Positions 1-7,273 of a stretch of 33,097 bases of DNA are shown one piece after another (within the stretch, counting starts at the first letter, position 1; every line of letters starts with the position of its first letter). The stretch is from contig JANXSX010000024.1 of the NCBI GenBank assembly GCA_025356475.1, positions 1-33,097 on the forward strand, given 5' to 3'. Source of the DNA: Isosphaeraceae bacterium (GTDB taxonomy: Bacteria; Planctomycetota; Planctomycetia; Isosphaerales; Isosphaeraceae). The translations under genes were made by a program, and so were the position numbers. The notes below the pieces were generated by a model. That model saw nothing but the letters and a program-made list of their open reading frames with translations. It did no database searches and was not told the origin of the DNA.

Positions 1-282
1 ATCGATCGTCAAACCGCTAGGCCCGTCAATGTTTAACTCGGGAGTGCGCCAGCTCTGGATAAACTGACCATCGCGATCGAACACCTGAATTCGGTCGGTC
101 AGGTCGCAGAGGTAAAGGCGATCCTGAGTATCAAACGCGGCCACCCGAGGTTTATGGAGCCATCCGTTCTTGGTCCCCTGCAACCCCCAGACCAGCTCCG
201 GCGTGGAATCGTCGCCATGATCGCATCCCGCGCACAGCAATGTGCTGAGAAAGACCAGCGAATAAGTGATGCATTTGGTCAT
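1..282 (-). CDS. NHL-type repeat lipoprotein, C-terminus cut by window edge
   Basis: An open frame reads from an ATG at 282 down to position 1 without a stop, giving 94 N-terminal residues. It begins MTKCITYSLVFLSTLLCAGC, a hydrophobic signal peptide ending in a lipobox (LCAGC), so the mature protein should be lipid-anchored at Cys20. The following part (DTQDRLYLCDLTDRIQVFD, then DGQFIQSW) has the 'D..gnlyv.D..n.rIqvfd.dG.f...w' pattern of NHL beta-propeller blades. Such propellers usually bind partners or ligands; the function here is unknown. It is divergent from the Rieske gene across a structured 234-base gap. Confident as a gene, moderate on the family because only about two blades are visible. 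Confidence 0.75.
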   Translation of the reverse strand, partial: MTKCITYSLVFLSTLLCAGCDHGDDSTPELVWGLQGTKNGWLHKPRVAAFDTQDRLYLCDLTDRIQVFDRDGQFIQSWRTPELNIDGPSGLTID

Positions 283-325
283 TGACGCAGGATCGTCGAA
301 GTGTTGGGCCCGTCGTGTCAGGGCA

Positions 326-378
326 TTATGACAAAGGTCATAGGTCGGACGCAAGTCCGAGGCATTTCGTTGTCATAA
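326..378. promoter_or_regulatory. Nested inverted repeats in a divergent intergenic region
   Basis: TTATGACAA (326-334) is perfectly complementary to TTGTCATAA (370-378). Inside them lies a 6-bp hairpin with a GCAA loop (TCGGAC 345-350, GTCCGA 355-360). TATGAC (327-332) can instead pair with the nearby GTCATA (337-342), so two folds compete for the same arm. A short T run follows (382-386). The site lies between the divergent lipoprotein (start 282) and Rieske gene (start 517), so it could be an operator, an attenuator or a terminator. The function is inferred; the symmetry is seen. Confidence 0.5.
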
Positions 379-516
379 GATTTTTGATGACGCCGGCTAA
401 CCCCGAGGTCGAGTGAGGGTTATTGGTACACTCAGACCGTGTTCTGTCATCTCTCGCCAAGGACGGAGGGACTTTGGTGAGCCCCTGGACGGCTTATCTT
501 TTCTGAGGAGATCACA

Positions 517-822
517 GTGCCACGATGGGTGGACGTTTGCCAATGGGTTGAGATTGAAGAAGGGCGCGCGATCGCAGTTGAGGTCGACGGCCTGGCGATC
601 GCGGTCTATCGGCATGACGATAAACCCTATGCGTTGACGGACCGCTGCCCACATGCGGGAGGCTCGATGGCGGGAGGGTGGGTCGAGGAGAATGAGGCGA
701 TCTGCCCGCTCCATCGGTGGAGATTCCGACTCGTATCGGGGCGTTGTACTTCGGGAGGGGCGTCGTTACATCGTTTCAAATGCGAAGTGGGAGAGGAGGG
801 AATGGTTCGAATCCAGGTATGA
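517..822 (+). CDS. Small Rieske [2Fe-2S] ferredoxin-like protein
   Basis: The 101-residue protein is essentially one Rieske domain. The two cluster-binding boxes are C44-P-H46 and C63-P-L-H66, spaced as in soluble Rieske ferredoxins and NirD-type subunits. The following WRFRLVSGRC resembles the usual 'HGWrFdl.tG.c' extension. It should carry a 2Fe-2S cluster and act as a cytoplasmic electron carrier or small oxygenase/reductase subunit. No signal peptide or membrane segment is present and no oxygenase or nitrite reductase is adjacent, so its partner is unknown. The GTG start is chosen because GAGGAG (505-510) sits 6 bases upstream. It stands alone between a divergent lipoprotein and an unknown membrane protein. 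Confidence 0.85.
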   Translation: MPRWVDVCQWVEIEEGRAIAVEVDGLAIAVYRHDDKPYALTDRCPHAGGSMAGGWVEENEAICPLHRWRFRLVSGRCTSGGASLHRFKCEVGEEGMVRIQV

Positions 823-1102
823 TCTAATGCAATAGAGATGTTGGAATCTGAGGCGGGATTGCGGCGGATGAGCTTCTCCAGGATCGCGGGATTCCAGCTT
901 GGTATCGTTGTTGAGTACCCTGACGACCTACCCTTGACTTCGATTCGAGTCACATGATTTGCAGGATTCCCCGAGTGCCGCAGGGCGGGTTGTCCTCTCG
1001 GTGGAAGCGTCCCAAGGAACCGAATACGGCCGGCTGGTTCGGTTTTGGGGCCGGCCATGGTATCGTCAGGAATGGCATTTCGGTTTGGAGTACCGATCGT
1101 GG
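823..1102. other. Non-coding gap upstream of an unknown membrane protein gene
   Basis: I see no convincing gene in these 280 bases. An in-frame TTG at 959 would extend the next gene by 48 codons, but the extension has no recognisable features and would bury the membrane anchor. A TTGACT (934-939) resembles a -35 box, with no good -10 partner. The 3' part holds the pseudoknot-like structure described separately. Confidence 0.5.
1018..1096 (+). promoter_or_regulatory. Candidate structured 5' leader: H-type pseudoknot with alternative pairing near the RBS
   Basis: Stem 1 pairs AACCGAA (1018-1024) with TTCGGTT (1038-1044), 7 perfect pairs. Stem 2 pairs GGCCGGC (1028-1034) with GCCGGCC (1050-1056), also 7 perfect pairs. 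The stems interleave, which is H-type pseudoknot topology with connecting loops of 3, 3 and 5 bases. TTCGGTT occurs again at 1079-1085, directly before the GGAG ribosome binding site (1087-1090). That site itself lies in the loop of a small hairpin (TCGGT 1080-1084, ACCGA 1092-1096). The 5' arm could therefore pair with either copy. The pairings are seen; a regulatory role is inferred. Confidence 0.4.
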
Positions 1103-1654
1103 ATGGTATCCGAGATGAAGCGGCACCATCATGTGATTATCGCGGTCGTTCTAGGGCTTTTCTTCTGGGTGGTTTGGTCGAGTCTCCGCGCCGGTCGCGG
1201 ACCGGCTGCACTCAATCAGAGCCCGTTCCTTGGTGATGTGATCGAGCCAATCACCATCGTCGAAGCCATGTCTTTCGATGACGGAGGTAGCAAAGGCCTT
1301 CGGATTTCAGATGCGCGGGGGAAGGTGAAAGATATCTGTTTAGAAGACACACGCATGTGGGAAGCCGATCCTCGGATTCTCGAAGGGCACCATAATATTA
1401 TCCTGAACAGCTTTTTCCCTGATGGCAAACACGCCCAGCGGGTGCCGATCTCGGGGGTCGAAGAGCGGGCGTTGCTCGGTCTACTCGAGCGATGGGTTCA
1501 TCAGGAACCGGATGCTGAGGAACTGGAACGGCGGCTCAGGATCTATAAGCGAGGGGAAATGAGCATTGACGCCTTTTGGTCAGGCCTGCCGGATCGGTCT
1601 CGTGAGAAAGGGATAGCGATAAGTATCCTACGCACGCTACGAGCCAGAAATTGA
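1103..1654 (+). CDS. Unknown protein with N-terminal membrane anchor
   Basis: The 183-residue protein is not recognised. From the chosen ATG (1103) it starts MVSEMKRHHH, followed by one hydrophobic segment (about residues 11-27, VIIAVVLGLFFWVVWSS) and then a soluble domain. This is a signal-anchor layout with the bulk probably outside the cytoplasm. The soluble part is mixed and mildly charged, and the C-terminal 50 residues (EELERRLRIYKRGEMSIDAF) look helical. The start is set by GGAG at 1087-1090; an ATG at 1115 is an alternative, and the frame is open further upstream to a TTG at 959. It is convergent with the tRNase Z gene, with a strong hairpin between. No function can be assigned. Confidence 0.6.
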   Translation: MVSEMKRHHHVIIAVVLGLFFWVVWSSLRAGRGPAALNQSPFLGDVIEPITIVEAMSFDDGGSKGLRISDARGKVKDICLEDTRMWEADPRILEGHHNIILNSFFPDGKHAQRVPISGVEERALLGLLERWVHQEPDAEELERRLRIYKRGEMSIDAFWSGLPDRSREKGIAISILRTLRARN

Positions 1655-1707
1655 TCAGCATGTCATTAAATGTATGGATAATTAGCGTGCATCGAATTTT
1701 CTTGGGA

Positions 1708-1727
1708 CACACCGACTGGTCGGTGTG
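1708..1727. terminator. Hairpin between convergent genes
   Basis: CACACCGA (1708-1715) and TCGGTGTG (1720-1727) form a perfect 8-bp stem with a 4-base loop. It lies between the stop of the + strand unknown gene (1654) and the stop of the tRNase Z gene (1760, - strand), where a shared bidirectional terminator is expected. There is no clear U-tract on either strand. Confidence 0.55.
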
Positions 1728-1759
1728 AGACAGTCCGGCAAGGGCTCGGGATGATCGAT

Positions 1760-2641
1760 TTACAGCCAGACTTTCAACCGCCCTCTGAGTACTTCGGGCA
1801 ATCGCTTCTCGACGATCCGGGCGATTTGATCCGAATGCATCCGCGTACTAAAGTGTGAGGCAACGATCACCTCATTCTTGAAAAGATCTGCACGCGTGAT
1901 GATATCGTCGAGATGGGTATGGCCGAACTTGTGGATCACGCTTGCTCGTTCGCCAGGGGCGACGAAGGTCATCTCCATGATCAGGATTTCTGCCTCATAG
2001 ATGGCAGGATGAGCATCAAGACCTTGGGGAGCGGTATCGCCCATGTACACGACCTTGGGGAGCCGGACCTCAGCGGAAACCTCGGCTCCGGCGAGTCGGG
2101 CGTCACGGATTTCATGTTCCGACATACCGAGAAACTCGGGTTTGAGCTTTTTACGGCGTTCCCAGATCAAGAAGCCCACCGAGGGAATCGTATGTTTCGT
2201 GGCAAAGACGGTGGCGACTAGCTCACGTGAGAGTTCGATCTCCTGGCCGGGCTCGACCCCAACCAGGTTTACTGGAAGGCGGCCTCGGTCGAGTCGCTCA
2301 AACGCGCGAAGCAACATCTTCACGCCTTCGAGAGCATCGGTCGGCAAATAGATGGTGGGGGGCTCCATCTTCATCATTCGCCGGCGAGCCACATAGACGG
2401 GCAGGGCGGCAATATGGTCAAGGTGCGCGTGCGATACAAACCAGTTCGGGGTCGACATGAACGACCAGGGCTGAACCCCAAGATCAAAGCCCAGCTTCAG
2501 CTCGGGAATCCGCCAGTAACTCTGTACCGCAGCGCGGGAGTAGCCCTCAATTGTCAGGGTCTTGTGAACCAAGCTCCGCACCGGCGCGTTATCCACCGGG
2601 TGGTCGAGCGATTCGACCGTCGCTTCCATGTCCGCCGCCAA
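1760..2641 (-). CDS. rnz: Ribonuclease Z, plant-type short form (metallo-beta-lactamase fold)
   Basis: The 293-residue protein is a short-form tRNase Z, which cleaves tRNA precursors after the discriminator base to allow CCA addition. Zinc ligands are visible: the H71-A-H73-L-D75-H76 box, H150, D202, the FGHTHLDD region and H263. The stretch [20 protein letters not shown], the MGDT box and FGHTHL are strikingly like the plant TRZ1 group as I recall it, rather than the usual bacterial RNase Z with its long flexible arm. The TTG start is preferred because GAGG sits 8 bases upstream; an in-frame ATG at 2627 lacks a good site. The SEC-C gene lies 107 bases upstream on the same strand. Nucleolytic activity on tRNA is inferred from the family. 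Confidence 0.85.
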   Translation of the reverse strand: MAADMEATVESLDHPVDNAPVRSLVHKTLTIEGYSRAAVQSYWRIPELKLGFDLGVQPWSFMSTPNWFVSHAHLDHIAALPVYVARRRMMKMEPPTIYLPTDALEGVKMLLRAFERLDRGRLPVNLVGVEPGQEIELSRELVATVFATKHTIPSVGFLIWERRKKLKPEFLGMSEHEIRDARLAGAEVSAEVRLPKVVYMGDTAPQGLDAHPAIYEAEILIMEMTFVAPGERASVIHKFGHTHLDDIITRADLFKNEVIVASHFSTRMHSDQIARIVEKRLPEVLRGRLKVWL

Positions 2642-2748
2642 GAGAATATCCTCAGAAGCTCAATCCGAATTCAGGCCGCAGGGAAATCAGCGGCCTGCGA
2701 AGTCTGCTATCGTAACCGAAGTCGGCCTACCGTTCATAATGGTGACGG

Positions 2749-2940
2749 TCAGAACCATCGAAAAAAGCCACTTTTCATGCAACAGCGCCTGAACCTGCGT
2801 ACACTTCCACATGGGCAAGGGTCGTTGCGACCGAGCTTCTCGATTAGCTCCTTCTCTCCGTGGACGATGCGGAATCCGCGCTTGACATGAGACTCGCTAA
2901 GGGTAGCCTCGTCGGCGTTTGGACATCGGCTCGAAAGCAA
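2749..2940 (-). CDS. Small SEC-C motif (zinc-binding) protein
   Basis: The C-terminal half contains [20 protein letters not shown], a textbook SEC-C motif ([18 protein letters not shown]) with C-x-C...CC zinc ligands. In SecA and many other proteins this module binds zinc and mediates contact with partners such as SecB or ribosomes. The start is uncertain because no ATG exists between here and the neighbouring divergent gene. A TTG at 2940 gives 63 residues and leaves 24 bases to the PfkB start; the next in-frame ATG (3066) would overlap PfkB by about 100 bases. GAGG lies only 4 bases upstream of the TTG. It is codirectional with tRNase Z downstream. The motif is certain, the boundary is not. 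Confidence 0.65.
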   Translation of the reverse strand: MLSSRCPNADEATLSESHVKRGFRIVHGEKELIEKLGRNDPCPCGSVRRFRRCCMKSGFFRWF

Positions 2941-2964
2941 GAATCCTCGAATATTGGCGGTCGC

Positions 2965-4068
2965 ATGGCACACCTCCTGGTGGATCGTTCCCCGGTCATC
3001 GTTATTGGCCCTGCGTATCTCGATCGCGTGATCCGGGTGGACCGATCGCTGGTCGAGCTGTCGCAAGGGTCACCGCTCGATCAGAGTGTGGACGGAACCT
3101 GGAGGTTCGGATCGGGCCTGAAGATTGTCGATAGTGCCGGCGGTATCCTCCAACTTGACCTTCCTGCGACCTGGCCTGGCCCCCAAGGGGTCATCACATT
3201 ATCCAGGCCCCTACTGAGTTCTGGAGAGAGGCACGTCATTGGCCTTGAGTGGCACGACGACCTTGGGGGCATGGGTGCCGGGTACGCCGGGGCGTTTGGG
3301 GCCAAGCTCATGAGCGCTCTTGGACCTGTGGGCGACCCGATGAGTCAGGCAATCCACCAATTGCTGGAATTGGCCGGCATCGAGCATCGGCCTGTGCGAA
3401 TCCCCGGAACCATGGCCGACTGGACCTTACTGATCTCGAGCGGAGGGTTCGGCGACAAGCTGCCGATTGGATTTCGAGGCTGCCACTCCTCCTGGACAGA
3501 ATTACCCAGTGAGCTGGCCCAATCATGCCAGCTCAGGATTGTCGCCGCTTTGCCGAACCGACTGGCCGAACAGGCTTTACGCACACCAGGAGCCCAACTT
3601 CGCATGTTCGCGCCGGCCATGCGGAACGTCCTCGACCGAGATCGACCGATTGAAGAGTTCTCGGACGCCATCAATTTGCTCGCCTGCAATCGTCAGGAGT
3701 GGGATCAGCTCGCGGACCCAGATCGAATCGACTCCCAGGTTGATATTGTGGCAATCACCAACGGCCCGCTCGGAAGTGCCATCCGCTATACGAACCTGAG
3801 GGGGCATCGCACTGAGCTCGCGGTGCCCGTCTTTCCACGGGCTCGGCCGCCCCTGGATACGAATCGAGCAGGTGAGGCTTATGCGTCGACTCTCGTGGCG
3901 TCACTCCTTAATCAAGGTTGGACGGGCGGGCGCGTCACTTCGGATGTCATCGAAAAGGCCGCGAGCCGAGCAACCGCAGCAGCGGCCCTGGTGCTCGACC
4001 GCCGAGGTTTTGGGTTCCCGAGCCCCAGCGAGATTGATCTCGCGCTAGCCAACGGTCGGATTGACTGA
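2965..4068 (+). CDS. PfkB-family sugar kinase-like protein with altered catalytic motif
   Basis: The 367-residue protein has the ribokinase/PfkB fold signature. The N-terminal [16 protein letters not shown] matches the 'GelliDlv' strand, a GG.gag-like segment follows ([16 protein letters not shown]), and the C-terminal signature is D298-T-N-R301-A-G-E304-A. In active family members this reads DTxGAGD, where the Gly-Ala-Gly forms the anion hole and the last Asp is the catalytic base. Here Gly is Arg and Asp is Glu, so activity may be lost or changed. The ATG at 2965 is chosen as the first residue before the conserved strand; the frame is open upstream to 2860, but that would overlap the SEC-C gene. 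The substrate is unknown. It may lead the + strand group continuing at 4144. Confidence 0.75.
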   Translation: MAHLLVDRSPVIVIGPAYLDRVIRVDRSLVELSQGSPLDQSVDGTWRFGSGLKIVDSAGGILQLDLPATWPGPQGVITLSRPLLSSGERHVIGLEWHDDLGGMGAGYAGAFGAKLMSALGPVGDPMSQAIHQLLELAGIEHRPVRIPGTMADWTLLISSGGFGDKLPIGFRGCHSSWTELPSELAQSCQLRIVAALPNRLAEQALRTPGAQLRMFAPAMRNVLDRDRPIEEFSDAINLLACNRQEWDQLADPDRIDSQVDIVAITNGPLGSAIRYTNLRGHRTELAVPVFPRARPPLDTNRAGEAYASTLVASLLNQGWTGGRVTSDVIEKAASRATAAAALVLDRRGFGFPSPSEIDLALANGRID

Positions 4069-4143
4069 GAATCGACCGGGTCCGGCGACTTCGTTACAAT
4101 GCTGCCGTTGTTCCAGGATCACGAAGTCTCAAGGAGGCTACTG

Positions 4144-4752
4144 ATGACATTTTCGGCCCCTGTTCGCAGTCTGGCCGCGCTCCTGACCAGTGCTGCTATC
4201 ATCAGCATCGCCTTTTGGCCGGCTCAGGCTCAGGATCCAGTCGAGAAGCAGGTCGGGAAGGCTTCGGTTCAGGATGCACTCCTCAAGCCGGTGATGATCC
4301 CGTTCGGCGAGCCGACTTCCTTGGAGGCTGTGGCCGCATATCTCGCAAAGACGCTGGGCATTCGCGTTGCGATCGATCGGGCGGCTTTGGATCGACTCGA
4401 GATCTCTCTCAAGGAGGAGGTTCAGCTCGAATTGGAAGGGGTCCGGCTCAAGACGAGTCTGAAGCTCTTGCTCGACCAGGTGTCGATGACATTCAAAGTG
4501 ATTCCTGAGGATAATCTTCTCATCTTCACCGACAATTTCGGGGTTGAGGACCCTGCGGAACGGACGCTCGCCGAATTGAAAGCACTCCACCTTGAAATGC
4601 ACGACCTCCAGGACGCGGTTGACGAGATTCGCCAGACTCTGGGGATCGCCAACGGAGGTGCAAGAGTTCGCAAGCCGACGATCATTGAAGAGATGCCGGA
4701 GGAAGATGGCAAGCCTGTCGAAAAGCCCTCGCGAAGCCGACCTGGGCTGTAA
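4144..4752 (+). CDS. Secreted protein with STN-like (secretin/TonB short N-terminal) domain
   Basis: The 202-residue protein begins with a signal peptide ending AQAQ (cleavage near residue 34). It then has a segment, about residues 55-125, with the STN pattern: IPFGEPTSLEAVAAYLAKTL, then a strand/helix repeat ending LLDQVSMTFKVIPEDNLLIF. In secretins and TonB receptors this domain lies in the periplasm and contacts partner proteins; many stand-alone copies occur in planctomycetes with unknown function. The C-terminus is charged and low in complexity (EEMPEEDGKPVEKPSRSRP). AAGGAGG (4131-4137) fixes the ATG at 4144. The next gene starts 21 bases after the stop, suggesting one transcript. Confidence 0.7.
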   Translation: MTFSAPVRSLAALLTSAAIISIAFWPAQAQDPVEKQVGKASVQDALLKPVMIPFGEPTSLEAVAAYLAKTLGIRVAIDRAALDRLEISLKEEVQLELEGVRLKTSLKLLLDQVSMTFKVIPEDNLLIFTDNFGVEDPAERTLAELKALHLEMHDLQDAVDEIRQTLGIANGGARVRKPTIIEEMPEEDGKPVEKPSRSRPGL

Positions 4753-4773
4753 TACTCGAAAGACGTGAATTTC

Positions 4774-6012
4774 ATGATCAAGACGTCGCCTCGGACTGAG
4801 CTCTTGCGACGTCCCCTCGTCGATCCGATCCTGGGTCAGGTTGTCGAGCCAAGGAAGACACTCCGCCGCACGTTCGGCTGGCTAGCCGATCCTCGAAGTG
4901 CTGTGCTTTTAACCCTCGGCTCGGTGGTTGTCGTCGGTGGAGGCCGGAGACTGGCCCAAGCTTGGAACGCGCGCCGGGCCATTGCGCGTCTTGACGAGCC
5001 CGAAGTGACTCCAGCCGAGATCGTCGCCACCGCTCAGTTCGGTCGAGCCGGCCTGAGGCAACTCTTCGAGATCCTCGCGACTTCCACCAAGGCCGAACTC
5101 CGCGAGGCGGCCGGCAAAGCACTTTCCATCCTCTGGACCCAAGACGAACTCATCGCCGAGGAGGAGAAAGCCCTCGTCCTGCGTGGTTTCAAGGCGGATT
5201 GGCAGGCCCGTCGCCGCTACCCGAGGCGACTGCAAGGCCCGATCCCCATTTCGGTCAGCTATGGAGTCCCGTTCCTCAATAGTGTGGGCGAAGGTAATGT
5301 TCCTCCTCGACTCGAGTGGGCACACCGGATTCTGGGAGCGGAACGCGTCAGCCTCGAAGAGTTTACTCCCTGGAAACCGGGCCTCGCGCGTGCTGAGTTC
5401 ACGATCCTTCCCGCCGATTATGCATCAAATGGCCCACACCGGTTGGCGCTTCACGCCAAGGTCCGAAGTGTCGAGTCGACGAGTCGCTGGGAGTTGGATT
5501 TGCCCCACTTACCGTTCCAATTCGAACTCGACCCTCTGCTTGAGGTTGGCTCGCTTCGCACCATGCCCGACGAACATCGGGCGGCCCAGTTCGATCAATC
5601 TGTAAGCCTAGAGACGGAAAACACGGAGGCCGGCGCGTCGACGTACCTCGTGCTTAACGACGACTTTGCGCTCCGCAACCCTCCCAGGCTTATTGTGCAG
5701 ACCCCGTTACCTTCGGACCTGGCCCACACGATCGCGATCGAGTTCGAGGGCATCCCAAGCCGATTCGCAGCAGGTTCGGTGGTGGTTAGCGGGCAGGGGA
5801 CAGCGGGGAAAACCAACAGTTCGACCCTCACCTTTCCGCTCCAAACGTCATCACCCGTACCGAATGATCAGATTCGAGCAACAGGAGAACAACGCATTCG
5901 CGTTGTCCTCACCCCATCCGATGAGCTTGGCTGGGCCGACCCGGCGATTCGATCGATTTGGCCAGGCGAGATTTCGACGGACTGGGTGCTGGCCAGGGTC
6001 GTCCGTCGTTGA
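4774..6012 (+). CDS. Unknown protein with single membrane segment and HEAT-like helices
   Basis: The protein is 412 residues from the ATG at 4774; a GTG at 4765 would add three. One hydrophobic stretch (SAVLLTLGSVVVVGGG) lies near residues 42-57. It is followed by helices resembling HEAT/ARM units (GRAGLRQLFEILATSTKAEL), then a long beta-rich region. No family is recognised. The spacing of 21 bases from the STN-like gene suggests cotranscription and perhaps a shared envelope role. GAAAGA (4758-4763) is a weak ribosome site favouring 4774. Confidence 0.6.
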   Translation: MIKTSPRTELLRRPLVDPILGQVVEPRKTLRRTFGWLADPRSAVLLTLGSVVVVGGGRRLAQAWNARRAIARLDEPEVTPAEIVATAQFGRAGLRQLFEILATSTKAELREAAGKALSILWTQDELIAEEEKALVLRGFKADWQARRRYPRRLQGPIPISVSYGVPFLNSVGEGNVPPRLEWAHRILGAERVSLEEFTPWKPGLARAEFTILPADYASNGPHRLALHAKVRSVESTSRWELDLPHLPFQFELDPLLEVGSLRTMPDEHRAAQFDQSVSLETENTEAGASTYLVLNDDFALRNPPRLIVQTPLPSDLAHTIAIEFEGIPSRFAAGSVVVSGQGTAGKTNSSTLTFPLQTSSPVPNDQIRATGEQRIRVVLTPSDELGWADPAIRSIWPGEISTDWVLARVVRR

Positions 6013-6022
6013 TCAGGAACAT

Positions 6023-6517
6023 TCAAACTCCACGGACTTGCTCGCGTCTTGCCAATCGAGCCAATTGGCGAGCCTGAGCGGCTTCGTCGCGAGTTCGGTC
6101 GGCTTCGGTCTCCGAAACGAGTTGAGGAACTGGACGAGGGCGGTCCTGTTCGTCCATCGCGACGTAAAGGCCGTAGCCAACTGCAACTAGACGCGACTCG
6201 GACGCTCCCTTGGTCTCTGCTCTCACGTCAATTCGGGCTTCCAGCGACGTCCGACCGACGTAAGTGACTTCCGCGACGAATTCCAGCCGCTCACCGACTC
6301 GGACTGGACCCAGGAAGGTCATTGAGTCGAGGGCAGCCGTGACCATTTTTCCGCCCCCAACGTGTTTCAGAGCGGCGAGTGCCCCACACTCGTCCGATAG
6401 GTGGAGCATGACTCCGCCATGGACCGCCCCATAACTGTTCGCATGGGTCTGGTTGGTCAGAATCGCGAGAAAGACTCGCGAATCAACAGCGCGACGGGAT
6501 TCGTCCGGCATGGTCAT
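6023..6517 (-). CDS. Hotdog-fold acyl-CoA thioesterase
   Basis: The 164-residue protein fits the YciA/BFIT-like acyl-CoA hydrolases that cleave acyl-CoA thioesters in the cytoplasm. Visible features are the N-terminal ILTNQTHANSYGAVHGGVML, the catalytic-helix region LHLSDECGALAALKH with the expected acidic residue, and the strand pattern of a single hotdog (VRVGERLEFVAEVTYVGRTS). The tail (DRTRDEAAQARQLARLARRE) is a charged helix. The start ATG at 6517 has AGGA 4 bases upstream; the ATG at 6511 is also possible. The frame stays open upstream but would overlap the divergent gene at 6567. The acyl chain preference cannot be read. Confidence 0.8.
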   Translation of the reverse strand: MTMPDESRRAVDSRVFLAILTNQTHANSYGAVHGGVMLHLSDECGALAALKHVGGGKMVTAALDSMTFLGPVRVGERLEFVAEVTYVGRTSLEARIDVRAETKGASESRLVAVGYGLYVAMDEQDRPRPVPQLVSETEADRTRDEAAQARQLARLARREQVRGV

Positions 6518-6566
6518 GCGATCCTGGAGTGGCACGTCAAAGCGTTCCCCGGTTATCCTACCGCAG

Positions 6567-7112
6567 ATGATTGATACTGACCTCTTCGATCTAATCGATC
6601 CCGTCCTTGAGGGCCTCGGTGCCAAGCCAGAGGATGGCGAGGACTACCGAGATCCTCCACTCGACGTCTTACGGTACTACCGACGACCTGTTCGCCTCGG
6701 GCTAATCCCGATTATTGGCCAAGCCACGAGTGTCGTGGCCGTAATTCGCCAGCCGATCGACATTGGCTTCAGCGCATCCAGCTACCAAAAACTTTTGGGC
6801 CGGCTCGCTGGAGCAGTCAACCGTCGCTTTCCCCCCTGGCCGATCGGGCGAGGGATTTCGATTGGCCTCGTCGCGGTCGTCCTCACCCCCGAACCGATCC
6901 GACCCGACGACGAAGCCATTTTGAAGACCTCATTTGTCGGACTCGCTCGCCACCGAGCCATCCCACTCGGGGTGATCCGACTCAATCTGGGCCAAGAGGC
7001 CATGGCGGCCGCTCTGACGAATAGCCCCGACGACTTGTTCCCCGACGCGGAACAGATTGCCCTCAAACTCGCCGAACGGCTCCGCCGCTTCCTTCCGCTC
7101 TGGGAAGGGTGA
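6567..7112 (+). CDS. Conserved-looking protein of unknown function
   Basis: The 181-residue soluble protein starts MIDTDLFDLIDPVLEGLGAK. It has alternating strands and helices (LGLIPIIGQATSVVAVIRQP, GISIGLVAVVLTPEPIRPDD) and a C-terminal helix (IALKLAERLRRFLPLWEG). There is no signal peptide or membrane span, and I do not recognise a family. The ATG at 6567 leaves 49 bases to the divergent thioesterase, enough for a small shared promoter region. Upstream in-frame starts would run into that gene. Codon usage looks like the neighbours. Confidence 0.6.
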   Translation: MIDTDLFDLIDPVLEGLGAKPEDGEDYRDPPLDVLRYYRRPVRLGLIPIIGQATSVVAVIRQPIDIGFSASSYQKLLGRLAGAVNRRFPPWPIGRGISIGLVAVVLTPEPIRPDDEAILKTSFVGLARHRAIPLGVIRLNLGQEAMAAALTNSPDDLFPDAEQIALKLAERLRRFLPLWEG

Positions 7113-7160
7113 TCGGAGAGACCCTCAAGCCAAGTTGAGTTTGATCTTCCGTGAACTGAA

Positions 7161-7176
7161 TTTTGGTTATCCAAAA
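7161..7176. promoter_or_regulatory. Dyad upstream of the DUF1559 promoter
   Basis: TTTTGG (7161-7166), TTAT, CCAAAA (7171-7176) is a perfect inverted repeat in an AT-rich tract. It ends 7 bases before a -35-like box, the position of an activator or repressor site, but it could also end the upstream transcript. Confidence 0.35.
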
Positions 7177-7183
7177 ATTTAAG

Positions 7184-7212
7184 TTGAACTCTTCGATACA
7201 ATGCTTTATGGT
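7184..7212 (+). promoter_or_regulatory. Sigma70-like promoter for the DUF1559 gene
   Basis: TTGAAC (7184-7189) and TATGGT (7207-7212) are separated by exactly 17 bases in the most AT-rich part of the region. The predicted transcript would start about 55 bases before the ATG at 7274. Each box has two or fewer mismatches to consensus. Confidence 0.4.
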
Positions 7213-7273
7213 GTTAAGAGCTTTACTTTAGACCAACAAGAAAATGGGTTTAGCCCAGACAGGAAAGGCCTTG

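Noticed and set aside
959-1102. Upstream start (TTG at 959) for the membrane-anchored unknown protein
   Set aside because: It would place 48 unremarkable residues before the signal anchor; GGAG at 1087 favours 1103. Kept as an alternative that would weaken the pseudoknot idea.
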